The notes beneath the pieces were generated by a model. The model had not been told where the DNA came from and searched no databases. It was given only the letters and a program-made list of their open reading frames with translations. From the NCBI GenBank assembly GCA_030679805.1, contig JAUXST010000789.1:1-5944 (forward strand): a stretch of DNA of 5,944 nt. The letters run 5' to 3'. The position numbers and the translations under genes are program-made. This document shows positions 1-5,277 of the stretch, one piece after another; the first letter of the stretch is position 1, and the number at the start of each line of letters is the position of its first letter. This stretch comes from Reyranella sp. GTDB taxonomy: Bacteria > Pseudomonadota > Alphaproteobacteria > Reyranellales > Reyranellaceae.

Positions 1-525
1 GTGTCGGGCGGTGTCCGGCGTGCGGTCGACGGTTCGCTCGCCATCATGGTGGGCGGCAGCGCCGCCGATCTCGAGCGGGCGCGACCGCTGCTCGGTGCCA
101 TGGGCAAGACGATCACGCTCTGCGGCCCGGCGGGCGCGGGCCATGCGCTGAAGGCGCTGAACAACTTCCTCTCGGCCTCGGGCCTGGTCGCGATGTGCGA
201 GGCGCTGGTGGTGGGCGAAGCCTTCGGGCTCGATCCCGGCACCATGGTCGACGTGTTCAACAGCTCGACCGGCAAGAGCAACGCCACCGAGGTCAAGGGC
301 CGCCAGTTCGTCGTGTCGCGCAGCTTCGCTTCGGGTTTCAGCACCCGGCTGATGGCCAAGGACCTGCGCACCGCTGGCGACGTCGCCCAGCATCTGAAGC
401 TCAAGATGCCGATGCTGCAGCAGGCGATGGGCTACTGGACAGCGGCCGATGGCAAGCTCGGCGCTGGTGCCGACCATACCGAGATCTTCCGCTACGCCGA
501 GATGCTGGCCGAGGAGGAGGCATGA
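1..525 (+). CDS. NAD(P)-dependent beta-hydroxyacid dehydrogenase, 3-hydroxyisobutyrate dehydrogenase superfamily (5'-truncated)
   Basis: Enzymes of this family oxidise a beta-hydroxyacid (3-hydroxyisobutyrate, tartronate semialdehyde, threonate and similar) with NAD or NADP in the cytoplasm. Only the last 174 codons are present. The window opens at the V of the substrate-binding VSGG motif, so the first GTG is an internal Val codon and not a start. Family members are about 290-300 residues, so roughly 120 residues with the Rossmann dinucleotide-binding domain lie off the left edge. Visible landmarks are SGG (2-4), GSLAIMVGG (11-19), and the catalytic block GAGHALKALNN (45-55) with the expected Lys51 and Asn55. 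An all-helical C-terminal dimerisation domain follows. The second R of SGGVRRA stands where Gly or Ala is common. The substrate cannot be assigned from this part. The gene ends in a GAGGAGGAGG stretch and a TGA that overlaps a possible ATG. Confidence 0.9.
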   Translation: MSGGVRRAVDGSLAIMVGGSAADLERARPLLGAMGKTITLCGPAGAGHALKALNNFLSASGLVAMCEALVVGEAFGLDPGTMVDVFNSSTGKSNATEVKGRQFVVSRSFASGFSTRLMAKDLRTAGDVAQHLKLKMPMLQQAMGYWTAADGKLGAGADHTEIFRYAEMLAEEEA

Positions 526-593
526 CCCAGGTCTTTTCGCATCGAGGACCGTCGCGACCTCGACCGGGGCCGGCATCGAACATCGGCCGGTAA
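522..593 (+). other. Possible 23-codon ORF coupled to the dehydrogenase stop
   Basis: An ATG at 522 overlaps the dehydrogenase TGA (ATGA) and opens a 23-codon frame beginning MTQVFSHRGP and ending at TAA 593, five bases before the -35 box of the rho promoter. The purine run GAGGAGGAGG at 511-520 contains AGGAGG at 512-517, four bases before the ATG, so initiation is conceivable. However, that run also encodes the Glu-rich tail of the upstream protein. The peptide is rich in Pro, Arg and Ser, matches nothing I recognise, and has the composition expected of GC-rich non-coding sequence. It may be a chance frame or the remnant of a lost gene. Confidence 0.15.
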
Positions 594-597
594 CCCT

Positions 598-626
598 TTG
601 ACAGACCGGGGTGGCGTCCCTATATA
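598..626 (+). promoter_or_regulatory. Sigma70-type promoter for rho
   Basis: TTGACA (598-603) is a perfect -35 hexamer. It is followed after exactly 17 bp by TATATA (621-626), which matches TATAAT at four of six positions. This is the best promoter in the window and an AT-rich island in GC-rich DNA. The predicted start of transcription is about 632-634, giving a leader of about 136 nt before the rho ATG. A weaker TATTCT at 701-706 has no convincing -35 partner. Confidence 0.75.
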
Positions 627-635
627 GGCGCCACC
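610..635. promoter_or_regulatory. Dyad centred on the rho -10 box, operator candidate
   Basis: GGTGGCG (610-616) and CGCCACC (629-635) are perfect 7-bp inverted arms. Between them lies the perfect 10-bp palindrome CCTATATAGG (619-628), which contains the -10 hexamer. The right arm can alternatively pair as GGCGCCA (627-633) with TGGCGCC (645-651), enclosing the palindrome AGGGCCCT (637-644). The left arm lies upstream of the predicted transcription start, so the symmetry would act in DNA, as a repressor site or as a property of promoter melting. GC-rich DNA yields such repeats by chance fairly often, so function is inferred only. Confidence 0.35.
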
Positions 636-769
636 TAGGGCCCTTGGCGCCGCCTCCCCGGCGGTGATCGACGGGGCCCATCCAAGTACGACATAGCGCT
701 TATTCTCACAGGTTCGACCGTCCCGGTCGCCGAAGCGCGTGCGTCATTCCCACCCCGGACTGAAGACCC
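633..769 (+). promoter_or_regulatory. rho mRNA 5' leader with small hairpins
   Basis: About 136 nt separate the predicted transcription start from the rho ATG. The leader can form CCGCC/GGCGG (650-654 with 660-664, 5-nt loop) and a perfect 6-bp stem CGACCG/CGGTCG (715-720 with 724-729, loop TCC) about 40 nt before the start codon. No convincing leader peptide with a ribosome-binding site is visible; the only short frame (GTG at 664, ten codons) has none. In E. coli, rho is autoregulated through its own leader, so a similar role is plausible, but nothing homologous to that leader is recognisable here. Confidence 0.4.
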
Positions 770-2149
770 ATGAATCTCCAAGACCTCAAAAAGAAAAAGC
801 CCCCCGAACTGCTCGCCTTCGCCGAGGAGCAGGGTGTCGAGGGTGCGGCCATGATGCGTCGCCAGGAGCTGATGTTTGCCATCCTCCAGAAACTGGCGGC
901 GGCCGACCAGGCGATCTTCGGCGTCGGCACCATCGAGGTGCTGCCCGACGGCTTCGGCTATCTGCGCTCGATGGAAGCCAACTACCTGCCCGGCGCCGAC
1001 GACATCTACGTGAGCCCGACCCAGGTCCGCCGCTTTGGCCTGCGCACCGGCGACACGGTCGAAGGCGAAATCCGCGCGCCCAAGGACGGCGAGCGTTACT
1101 TCGCCATGGTGCAGATCAACAAGATCAACTTCGACGACCCCGAGGCGCTGCGCCACCGCATCAATTTCGACTCGCTCACCCCGCTCTATCCCGACGAGAA
1201 GCTGAAGCTCGAGATGGAGGGCGGCTCCGCCGTCATGGCGCCGGCCGTCAAGGAAGAAGAGGGTGGCGCCCGCGCCACCTCGTCGGGCCGCGTCAGCTCG
1301 CGGCGCACCACCGGCACGCTCACCAAGAAGGCGAGTTCAACGCCGCAGCAGCAACTCGACATCTCGACCCGCGTGATCGACCTGATCGCGCCGATCGGCA
1401 AGGGCCAGCGCGCGCTCATCGTGTCGCCGCCGCGTACCGGCAAGACGGTGCTGCTGCAGAACATCGCCCACGCCATCACCGCCAACAATCCCGAGGTCTA
1501 CCTCATGGTGCTGCTCGTCGACGAGCGGCCCGAGGAAGTGACCGACATGCAGCGCACGGTGAAGGGCGAGGTCGTGAGTTCGACCTTCGACGAACCGGCG
1601 AGCCGCCACGTCGCTGTCGCTGAGATGGTGATCGAAAAGGCCAAGCGCCTGGTCGAACACAAGAAGGACGTGGTGATCCTGCTGGATTCCATCACGAGGC
1701 TGGGTCGTGCCTACAACACCGTCGTGCCCAGCTCGGGCAAGGTGCTGACCGGCGGCGTCGACGCCAACGCCCTGCAGCGTCCCAAGCGCTTCTTCGGCGC
1801 GGCGCGCAACATCGAGGAAGGCGGTTCGCTCACCATCATCGCCACGGCGCTGATCGACACCGGTTCGCGCATGGACGAAGTCATCTTCGAGGAATTCAAG
1901 GGCACCGGTAATTCGGAAATCATTCTCGACCGCAAGGTCTCCGACAAGCGCACCTTCCCGGCGATCGACATCACCAAGTCGGGCACCCGCAAGGAGGAGC
2001 TGCTGGTCGATCGCGCCACGCTCAGCAAGATGTGGGTGCTGCGCCGCATCCTGATGCCGATGGGTGCCGTCGATGCCATCGAGTTCCTGCTCGATAAGCT
2101 GCGGACGTCGAAGACCAACAACGACTTCTTCAGCTCGATGAATCAGTAG
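770..2149 (+). CDS. rho: Transcription termination factor Rho
   Basis: Rho is a hexameric RNA-dependent ATPase and helicase that releases transcripts from RNA polymerase. The 459-residue product aligns with E. coli Rho (419 residues) nearly end to end. Domains in order: Rho N-terminal helical domain (1-47); cold-shock RNA-binding domain (about 50-120) with DGFGYLR at 60-66 and IYVSPTQVRRFGLRTGD at 79-95; a connector; then the RecA-like ATPase. ATPase landmarks are Walker A PPRTGKT (220-226, Lys225), DERPEE (251-256, catalytic Glu252), Walker B LLDSITR (304-310, Asp306), the Q-loop SGKVLTGG (322-329), and Arg407 at the arginine-finger position. The C-terminus is complete. Unusual is a net insertion of about 41 residues (about 151-195) rich in Ser, Thr, Lys and Arg. 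The start follows from the family-typical MNLQDLK, although the Shine-Dalgarno sequence is weak (GAAGA at 762-766). Codons 7-12 form A5-G-A5-G-C6 tracts. Confidence 0.98.
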   Translation: MNLQDLKKKKPPELLAFAEEQGVEGAAMMRRQELMFAILQKLAAADQAIFGVGTIEVLPDGFGYLRSMEANYLPGADDIYVSPTQVRRFGLRTGDTVEGEIRAPKDGERYFAMVQINKINFDDPEALRHRINFDSLTPLYPDEKLKLEMEGGSAVMAPAVKEEEGGARATSSGRVSSRRTTGTLTKKASSTPQQQLDISTRVIDLIAPIGKGQRALIVSPPRTGKTVLLQNIAHAITANNPEVYLMVLLVDERPEEVTDMQRTVKGEVVSSTFDEPASRHVAVAEMVIEKAKRLVEHKKDVVILLDSITRLGRAYNTVVPSSGKVLTGGVDANALQRPKRFFGAARNIEEGGSLTIIATALIDTGSRMDEVIFEEFKGTGNSEIILDRKVSDKRTFPAIDITKSGTRKEELLVDRATLSKMWVLRRILMPMGAVDAIEFLLDKLRTSKTNNDFFSSMNQ

Positions 2150-2168
2150 GGCGCGCTCTCGCGCGCCC
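2149..2168. terminator. GC hairpin between convergent rho and thioesterase genes
   Basis: GGGCGCGC (2149-2156) and GCGCGCCC (2161-2168) form a perfect 8-bp stem with a TCTC loop. The first G is the last base of the rho TAG stop. It lies in the 29-bp gap between two converging genes and reads as a stem on both strands. No run of T follows on either strand, so it is not a classical intrinsic terminator. It could be a U-less terminator, a 3'-end stabiliser, or a barrier to read-through from the opposing gene. Confidence 0.45.
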
Positions 2169-2178
2169 TGGCGGGCTC

Positions 2179-2604
2179 CTATGAGCGGTCGCCGTTCCGC
2201 GCGAACACGGCACTGGCGTGCACGATGCGCTCCTCGCCGACCTTGAGATAGCAATTGGCGAAGGCCAGCCGCCCGCCCACCTTTTGCACGTCGACATGTG
2301 CCTCGACCCAGTCGCCGATCTTGGCGGAACCGGCGAAATCGGTGGTGACGCTGGCTGTCGTCAGCATCGGCGAGGGTGTCTGGCTGCGCGTGGTGCGGTA
2401 GCCGAGCGCGATGTCGCACATCGTCATGAGCAGGCCGCCATGGGCGCTGCCGCGGGCATTGGCATGCTTGGGCTGGATACGCAGGCCGACCACGAACGTG
2501 CCGTCGTCGTTCCGCTTCCAGAAGAAGGGGCCGTTGTGGTCGAGGAACGGGCTGGTGCGGAACAGCGGCTCGAAGCCCTGCGGCGGATCGGACTCCATCG
2601 TCAT
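2179..2604 (-). CDS. PaaI-family hotdog-fold acyl-CoA thioesterase
   Basis: A 141-residue single-domain hotdog protein that probably hydrolyses an acyl-CoA or aryl-CoA thioester in the cytoplasm; the substrate is not evident. The family signature is at residues 55-69: HGGLLMTMCDIALGY, with His55, Gly56, Gly57 and the likely catalytic Asp64. It is followed by the beta-strand block TTASVTTDFAGSAKIGDWVEA (about 82-102) and GGRLAFANCYL (110-120). Length is normal for the family. The ATG at 2604 overlaps the aroE stop as ATGA; a second in-frame ATG at 2598 is better spaced from a GGGAG ribosome-binding site and may be the true start. It is last in the PQQ-type dehydrogenase-maf-aroE run and converges on rho. 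The link to shikimate synthesis looks positional rather than functional. Confidence 0.88.
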   Translation of the reverse strand: MTMESDPPQGFEPLFRTSPFLDHNGPFFWKRNDDGTFVVGLRIQPKHANARGSAHGGLLMTMCDIALGYRTTRSQTPSPMLTTASVTTDFAGSAKIGDWVEAHVDVQKVGGRLAFANCYLKVGEERIVHASAVFARNGDRS

Positions 2605-3491
2605 ACTCCCAGATCGGCGGCGACCGCGCGGCGTTGCTCGGCGCTCACCATCACCTTGGTGCCGAACCAGGCCTCGAAGCCCGGCCGGCCCTGATGCAGC
2701 AGCATGCCGAGGCCGTCGATGCAGCGGTTGCCGCGGGCGCGGGCCGCGGCCAGCAGGCCGGTCTCGAGCGGCACGTAGACGATGTCGTAGACCACGGCGG
2801 TGTGCGGCAGCTGCGCCAGATCGAGATCGAGCGGCAGCTGGCCCTTCATGCCGAGCGAGGTGGTGTTGACCAGGAGCGTGGTGCCGTCGAGCGCCTGGGC
2901 ACGGTCGTCCCAGCGGTCGATGACGATGCGTCGCCCGTCATTCGGCGTGAAGGCGACGCCGAGATCGATCGCTGTCTTCTGGGTGCGATTGACCAACCTC
3001 AGTTCGGGCACACCGGCGTCCATCAGCGCGGCAACGACGGCGCGCGCGGCGCCGCCCGCGCCCAGGACGGCGACTGGCCCCGCATCGGCGCGCCAACCCG
3101 GCGCACCGTAGCTCAGGGCTTCGAGGAAGCCGAAACCGTCGGTATTGCGGCCTTCGAGCGATCCGTCGGCGAGTTTCACGACGGTGTTCACCGCCCCGAT
3201 GCGTGCCGCGCCGGGCGCGATGCGATCGAGCAGCGGGATGATCTCGACCTTGTGCGGCAAGGTGAGGTTGCAGCCGCGCGCGTTCGGCGTGCGCTTGAGG
3301 AACGCCGCGAGTTCCTCGAGCGCCTGCCGATTGGGTTCGACCGGCAGGCGGCCGTAGTGGCCGTCGATGCGATGCTGCTCCAGCCAGAAGCCGTGCAGCG
3401 CCGGCGACCGCGAATGCTCGACCGGCCAGCCGACGATGGCGGCGAAGGGCCGGCCGGCGGCTTCAGCCACGAGTGCGTCGTAAGCGTTCAT
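2601..3491 (-). CDS. aroE: Shikimate dehydrogenase (NADP+)
   Basis: AroE reduces 3-dehydroshikimate to shikimate with NADPH, the fourth step of chorismate and aromatic amino acid synthesis, in the cytoplasm. The 296-residue product has the two expected domains. The substrate domain shows HSRSP (26-30, shikimate-binding serines), NLTLPHK (75-81, catalytic Lys81) and NTDGFGF (116-122, catalytic Asp118). The NADP domain shows the glycine-rich loop GAGGAAR (144-150), NRT (168-170, phosphate recognition) and NTTSLGM (209-215). GLGMLLHQG (260-268) closes the active site. The frame stays open further upstream to 3731, but that extension is an antisense-like shadow of maf; MNAYDAL with GGAG eight bases upstream is the natural start. 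The ATG overlaps the maf TGA as ATGA and sits on an A7 tract. The stop overlaps the thioesterase ATG. Confidence 0.97.
   Translation of the reverse strand: MNAYDALVAEAAGRPFAAIVGWPVEHSRSPALHGFWLEQHRIDGHYGRLPVEPNRQALEELAAFLKRTPNARGCNLTLPHKVEIIPLLDRIAPGAARIGAVNTVVKLADGSLEGRNTDGFGFLEALSYGAPGWRADAGPVAVLGAGGAARAVVAALMDAGVPELRLVNRTQKTAIDLGVAFTPNDGRRIVIDRWDDRAQALDGTTLLVNTTSLGMKGQLPLDLDLAQLPHTAVVYDIVYVPLETGLLAAARARGNRCIDGLGMLLHQGRPGFEAWFGTKVMVSAEQRRAVAADLGV
2606..2610 (-). promoter_or_regulatory. Ribosome-binding site GGGAG that bears on the thioesterase start
   Basis: On the minus strand GGGAG (2610 to 2606) lies one base before the ATG at 2604 but seven bases before the ATG at 2598. The second spacing is near the optimum, so translation may begin at codon 3 of the longer frame, two bases after the aroE stop. 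The site is inside the last codons of aroE, which favours coupled translation. Confidence 0.4.
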
Positions 3492-4099
3492 TTTTTTGGC
3501 TCCAGGCCGATGCCGTGGTCCGCCAGGAACGACAGCAGCGGAAGCAGCGGCAGGCCAAGGATGGTGAAATAATCGCCGTCGACCCGGTTGAAGAGATGGG
3601 CGCCCAGGCCTTCGAGCTGGTAGGCGCCGACCGATGCCGTCACGGCTTCGCCCGCCCGCGCCAGGTAGGCGTCGAGGAAAGAATCGGTGAACGGCCGCAT
3701 TGTGAGTAGCGCGCGTTCGTTGCGGTGCCACAGGCGCACCCCGGCGCGCGCCACCACCACCGACGAGCAGAGTTCGTGCGTCTGGCCGGCAAGCGCCAGG
3801 AGCTGCTCGCGGGCGGCGGCCAGTGTCGGCGGCTTGTCGAACTGGCGGCCATTGCAGGCCAGGGTCGAGTCGGCGCCGATCACCATCGCGGCCGGATGCC
3901 GTGCCGAGACGCGCTTCGCCTTCAGTTCGGCCAGCGTCTCGGCGACGGCCTGCGGTGCGGCACGTTCGCCGAGCAGGCTCAGCTTGACCTCGTCCTCGTC
4001 GACACCCGAGGGCTCGACCTCGAAGACGAGGCCGGCGCTGGCAAGGAGCTGGCGGCGCGAGGGGCTGGCAGAAGCGAGGATGAGCGCGGGAGCGGGCAT
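3488..4099 (-). CDS. maf: Maf-family nucleoside triphosphate pyrophosphatase
   Basis: Maf proteins hydrolyse (d)NTPs, often modified or pyrimidine nucleotides, to monophosphates plus pyrophosphate, and are linked to house-cleaning of the nucleotide pool and to septum formation. The 203-residue product has the N-terminal signature LILASASPSRRQLL (6-19), a central GADSTLACNG (75-84) with the probable catalytic Asp77 and a following DKP (88-90), and the C-terminal block GAYQLEGLGAHLF ending in GDYFTILGLPLLPLL. GADST replaces the more common GADTV. Whether it prefers dTTP/UTP (YhdE type) or m7GTP (YceF type) is not clear; the missing Glu in the N-terminal SPSRR region does not decide it. The start lies 12 bases after the dehydrogenase stop with no obvious Shine-Dalgarno sequence, so coupling is likely. 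The stop overlaps the aroE ATG. maf-aroE adjacency is common in Alphaproteobacteria. Confidence 0.95.
   Translation of the reverse strand: MPAPALILASASPSRRQLLASAGLVFEVEPSGVDEDEVKLSLLGERAAPQAVAETLAELKAKRVSARHPAAMVIGADSTLACNGRQFDKPPTLAAAREQLLALAGQTHELCSSVVVARAGVRLWHRNERALLTMRPFTDSFLDAYLARAGEAVTASVGAYQLEGLGAHLFNRVDGDYFTILGLPLLPLLSFLADHGIGLEPKK
3491..3497 (-). other. A7 slippery tract at the maf-aroE overlap
   Basis: On the minus strand the end of maf reads CCA AAA AAA TGA. The seven A residues form the heptamer A AAA AAA in the X XXY YYZ register of known -1 ribosomal frameshift sites. One base further back in frame, the next codon is ATG AAC GCT, the start of aroE, so a -1 slip (or one extra A from polymerase stuttering) would produce a continuous Maf-AroE protein. 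Whether slippage occurs cannot be told from sequence; the tract also supplies the coupled start codon. Confidence 0.35.
3500..3503 (-). promoter_or_regulatory. Ribosome-binding site of aroE
   Basis: GGAG on the minus strand (3503 to 3500) is eight bases before the aroE ATG at 3491 and lies in the last codons of maf. This decides the aroE start against the longer open frame. The spacer contains the A-tract. Confidence 0.6.
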
Positions 4100-4111
4100 G
4101 ATGGGCGGTGC

Positions 4112-5233
4112 TTACGCGGGTTCGAGACGGAACAGTCCGCCGTCATCGCTGTGGGTGACGAGATAGAGGAGCCCGTCGGGGCCCTGACGCACGTCGCGGA
4201 TATAGGGAAGACGGTCCACGAGCAACCGCTCTTCGCTGCGGTAGCGCTCTCCGTCCAGTTCGATGCGGAAGAGGGCGTTGTTCGAGAGCGCGCCGGTGAA
4301 GACCGAACCCTTCCAGCCGGGGAAGCGGTCGCCGGTATAGAAGCAGAGACCGCAGGGCGAGATCGACGGCACCCAGACGCGCAGCGGGTCTTCCATGCCC
4401 GGCAGGCTCTTGTGGTCGGTGATCTTGCTGCCGTCGTAGTTGACGCCGTGAGTGGCGAGCGGCCAACCGTAGTTGGCGCCCGCAGTCAGGATGTTGAGTT
4501 CGTCGCCACCCCTCGGTCCGTGTTCGACCTCCCACAGCCGGCCGGTGTCGGGATGAAGGGCGATGCCCTGCGGATTGCGGTTGCCCCAGGTGAAGATCTC
4601 CGGTCGCGCGCCCGGCCGGCCGATAAAGGGATTGTCGGAGGGCACCGAGCCGTCGTCCTTGAGGCGCACGATCTTGCCCCACAGGCTCGCGAGGTTCTGC
4701 GCCTGCGCCATCTGGAAGCGGTCGCCCGTCGTCACATACATCAGCCCGGCGCGGTCGAAGACGATCCGCGAGCCCAGATTGAGGCTGCCACCGCCGAACG
4801 GCAGCGCCTGAAAGATGGGCGTCACATTGCGCAGCCCACCGTCGGCAAGCTCCGCCCGGGCGGCCGTCGTCACCGCCCCGCCAGGACCCTCGGCGATGTA
4901 CGAAAGATAGAGTACCCGGTTGCGGGTGAATTCGGGATGCAGGCAGACGTCCAGCAGGCCCGCCTGGCCGCGGACATAGACTTTCGGCACGCCAGCGAGC
5001 GGCGTCTTCTCCAGCCGTCCATTGGCGAAGAGGCGCAACCGGCCGGGTCGCTCGGTGATCAGCAGCCGGCCGTCGGGCAGGAATGCGATGCCCCAGGGCT
5101 GTTCGAGGTCTCGGCTGAGCGTCGTCAGGCGATAGGTCGCCTTGGCGCTCCGCGTCACCTCCTGGGCCTGGGCGACGGCGGGCGCCGCCAGTCCTGAAGC
5201 GGATGCGGCGAGAAGGAAATGGCGGCGGCGCAT
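4112..5233 (-). CDS. Tat-exported glucose/sorbosone (PQQ-type) sugar dehydrogenase-like beta-propeller protein
   Basis: The 373-residue product belongs to the GSDH / soluble aldose sugar dehydrogenase family (YliI-like), six-bladed beta-propellers that oxidise sugars with PQQ in the periplasm. The N-terminus MRRRHFLLAASASGLAAPAV is a Tat-type signal (RRHFLL), probably cleaved near AVAQA (19-23). Family landmarks are QPWGIAFLPDGRLLITERPGR (45-65), GLLDVCLHPEF (92-102), GSRIVFDRAG (154-163), GKIVRLKDDGSVPSDNPF (186-203), GNRNPQG (217-223), EHGPRGGDELNIL (237-249), NYGW (254-257), FYTGDRFPGWKG (298-309) and IRDVRQGPDG (345-354). Several positions expected to hold catalytic or PQQ-binding residues look changed (Asn152, Ser317, Tyr344), so activity is uncertain. 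The ATG at 5233 is chosen for the signal peptide and a GAGGG just upstream; the frame is open further but the extension is not protein-like. First gene of the minus-strand operon. Confidence 0.9.
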   Translation of the reverse strand: MRRRHFLLAASASGLAAPAVAQAQEVTRSAKATYRLTTLSRDLEQPWGIAFLPDGRLLITERPGRLRLFANGRLEKTPLAGVPKVYVRGQAGLLDVCLHPEFTRNRVLYLSYIAEGPGGAVTTAARAELADGGLRNVTPIFQALPFGGGSLNLGSRIVFDRAGLMYVTTGDRFQMAQAQNLASLWGKIVRLKDDGSVPSDNPFIGRPGARPEIFTWGNRNPQGIALHPDTGRLWEVEHGPRGGDELNILTAGANYGWPLATHGVNYDGSKITDHKSLPGMEDPLRVWVPSISPCGLCFYTGDRFPGWKGSVFTGALSNNALFRIELDGERYRSEERLLVDRLPYIRDVRQGPDGLLYLVTHSDDGGLFRLEPA

Positions 5234-5257
5234 AAACCCTCGCTGCAGCAGGGATGT

Positions 5258-5277
5258 GCCAGCCCGGTCGGGCTGGC
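5258..5277. promoter_or_regulatory. Near-perfect 20-bp palindrome in the divergent intergenic region
   Basis: GCCAGCCCG (5258-5266) and CGGGCTGGC (5269-5277) are perfect 9-bp inverted arms separated by two bases. The site lies between the divergent starts at 5233 and 5343. On the plus side it overlaps the -35 position of the monooxygenase promoter candidate; on the minus side it would be in the 5' leader of the dehydrogenase mRNA, about 25 nt before the ATG. This placement suits an operator that controls both genes, or an mRNA hairpin. No regulator gene is in the window. Confidence 0.4.

Noticed and set aside
701..706. TATTCT as a second rho promoter
   Set aside because: Only four of six matches and no plausible -35 at 16-18 bp upstream; the promoter at 598-626 is much better.
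1262..1279. 18-bp inverted repeat inside rho (GGTGGCGC, two bases, GCGCCACC) sharing arms with the promoter dyad
   Set aside because: It suggested a second operator copy, but GCGCCACC also occurs elsewhere in the window (for example inside maf), and such GC-only octamers are expected by chance at this composition.
739..1623. 294-codon plus-strand frame starting with GTG before rho
   Set aside because: Overlaps the first half of rho in another frame; its Arg- and Pro-rich translation is a shadow. I also considered it as a leader peptide and saw no ribosome-binding site.
1337..2419. 360-codon minus-strand frame across rho and the thioesterase
   Set aside because: Antisense to the conserved ATPase half of rho and out of frame with the thioesterase. 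It is rich in Arg, His and Asp as GC-rich shadows are, and shows no domain.
2634..3572. 312-codon plus-strand frame over aroE
   Set aside because: Antisense to aroE, which has all its catalytic motifs; the translation shows no family signature.
3492..3731. N-terminal extension of about 80 residues on AroE
   Set aside because: The open extension overlaps maf out of frame, is Arg- and Pro-rich and unlike any AroE domain. The ATG at 3491 has a ribosome-binding site and the right N-terminus. The frame matters only for the slippage idea, which would enter at the A7 tract, not at 3731.
3725..5197. 490-codon open frame on the plus strand, antisense to maf and the dehydrogenase
   Set aside because: It mirrors the codon structure of two well-identified minus-strand genes, crosses both of them and their gap, and gives a protein with no recognisable motif. 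Long antisense frames are expected in GC-rich DNA.
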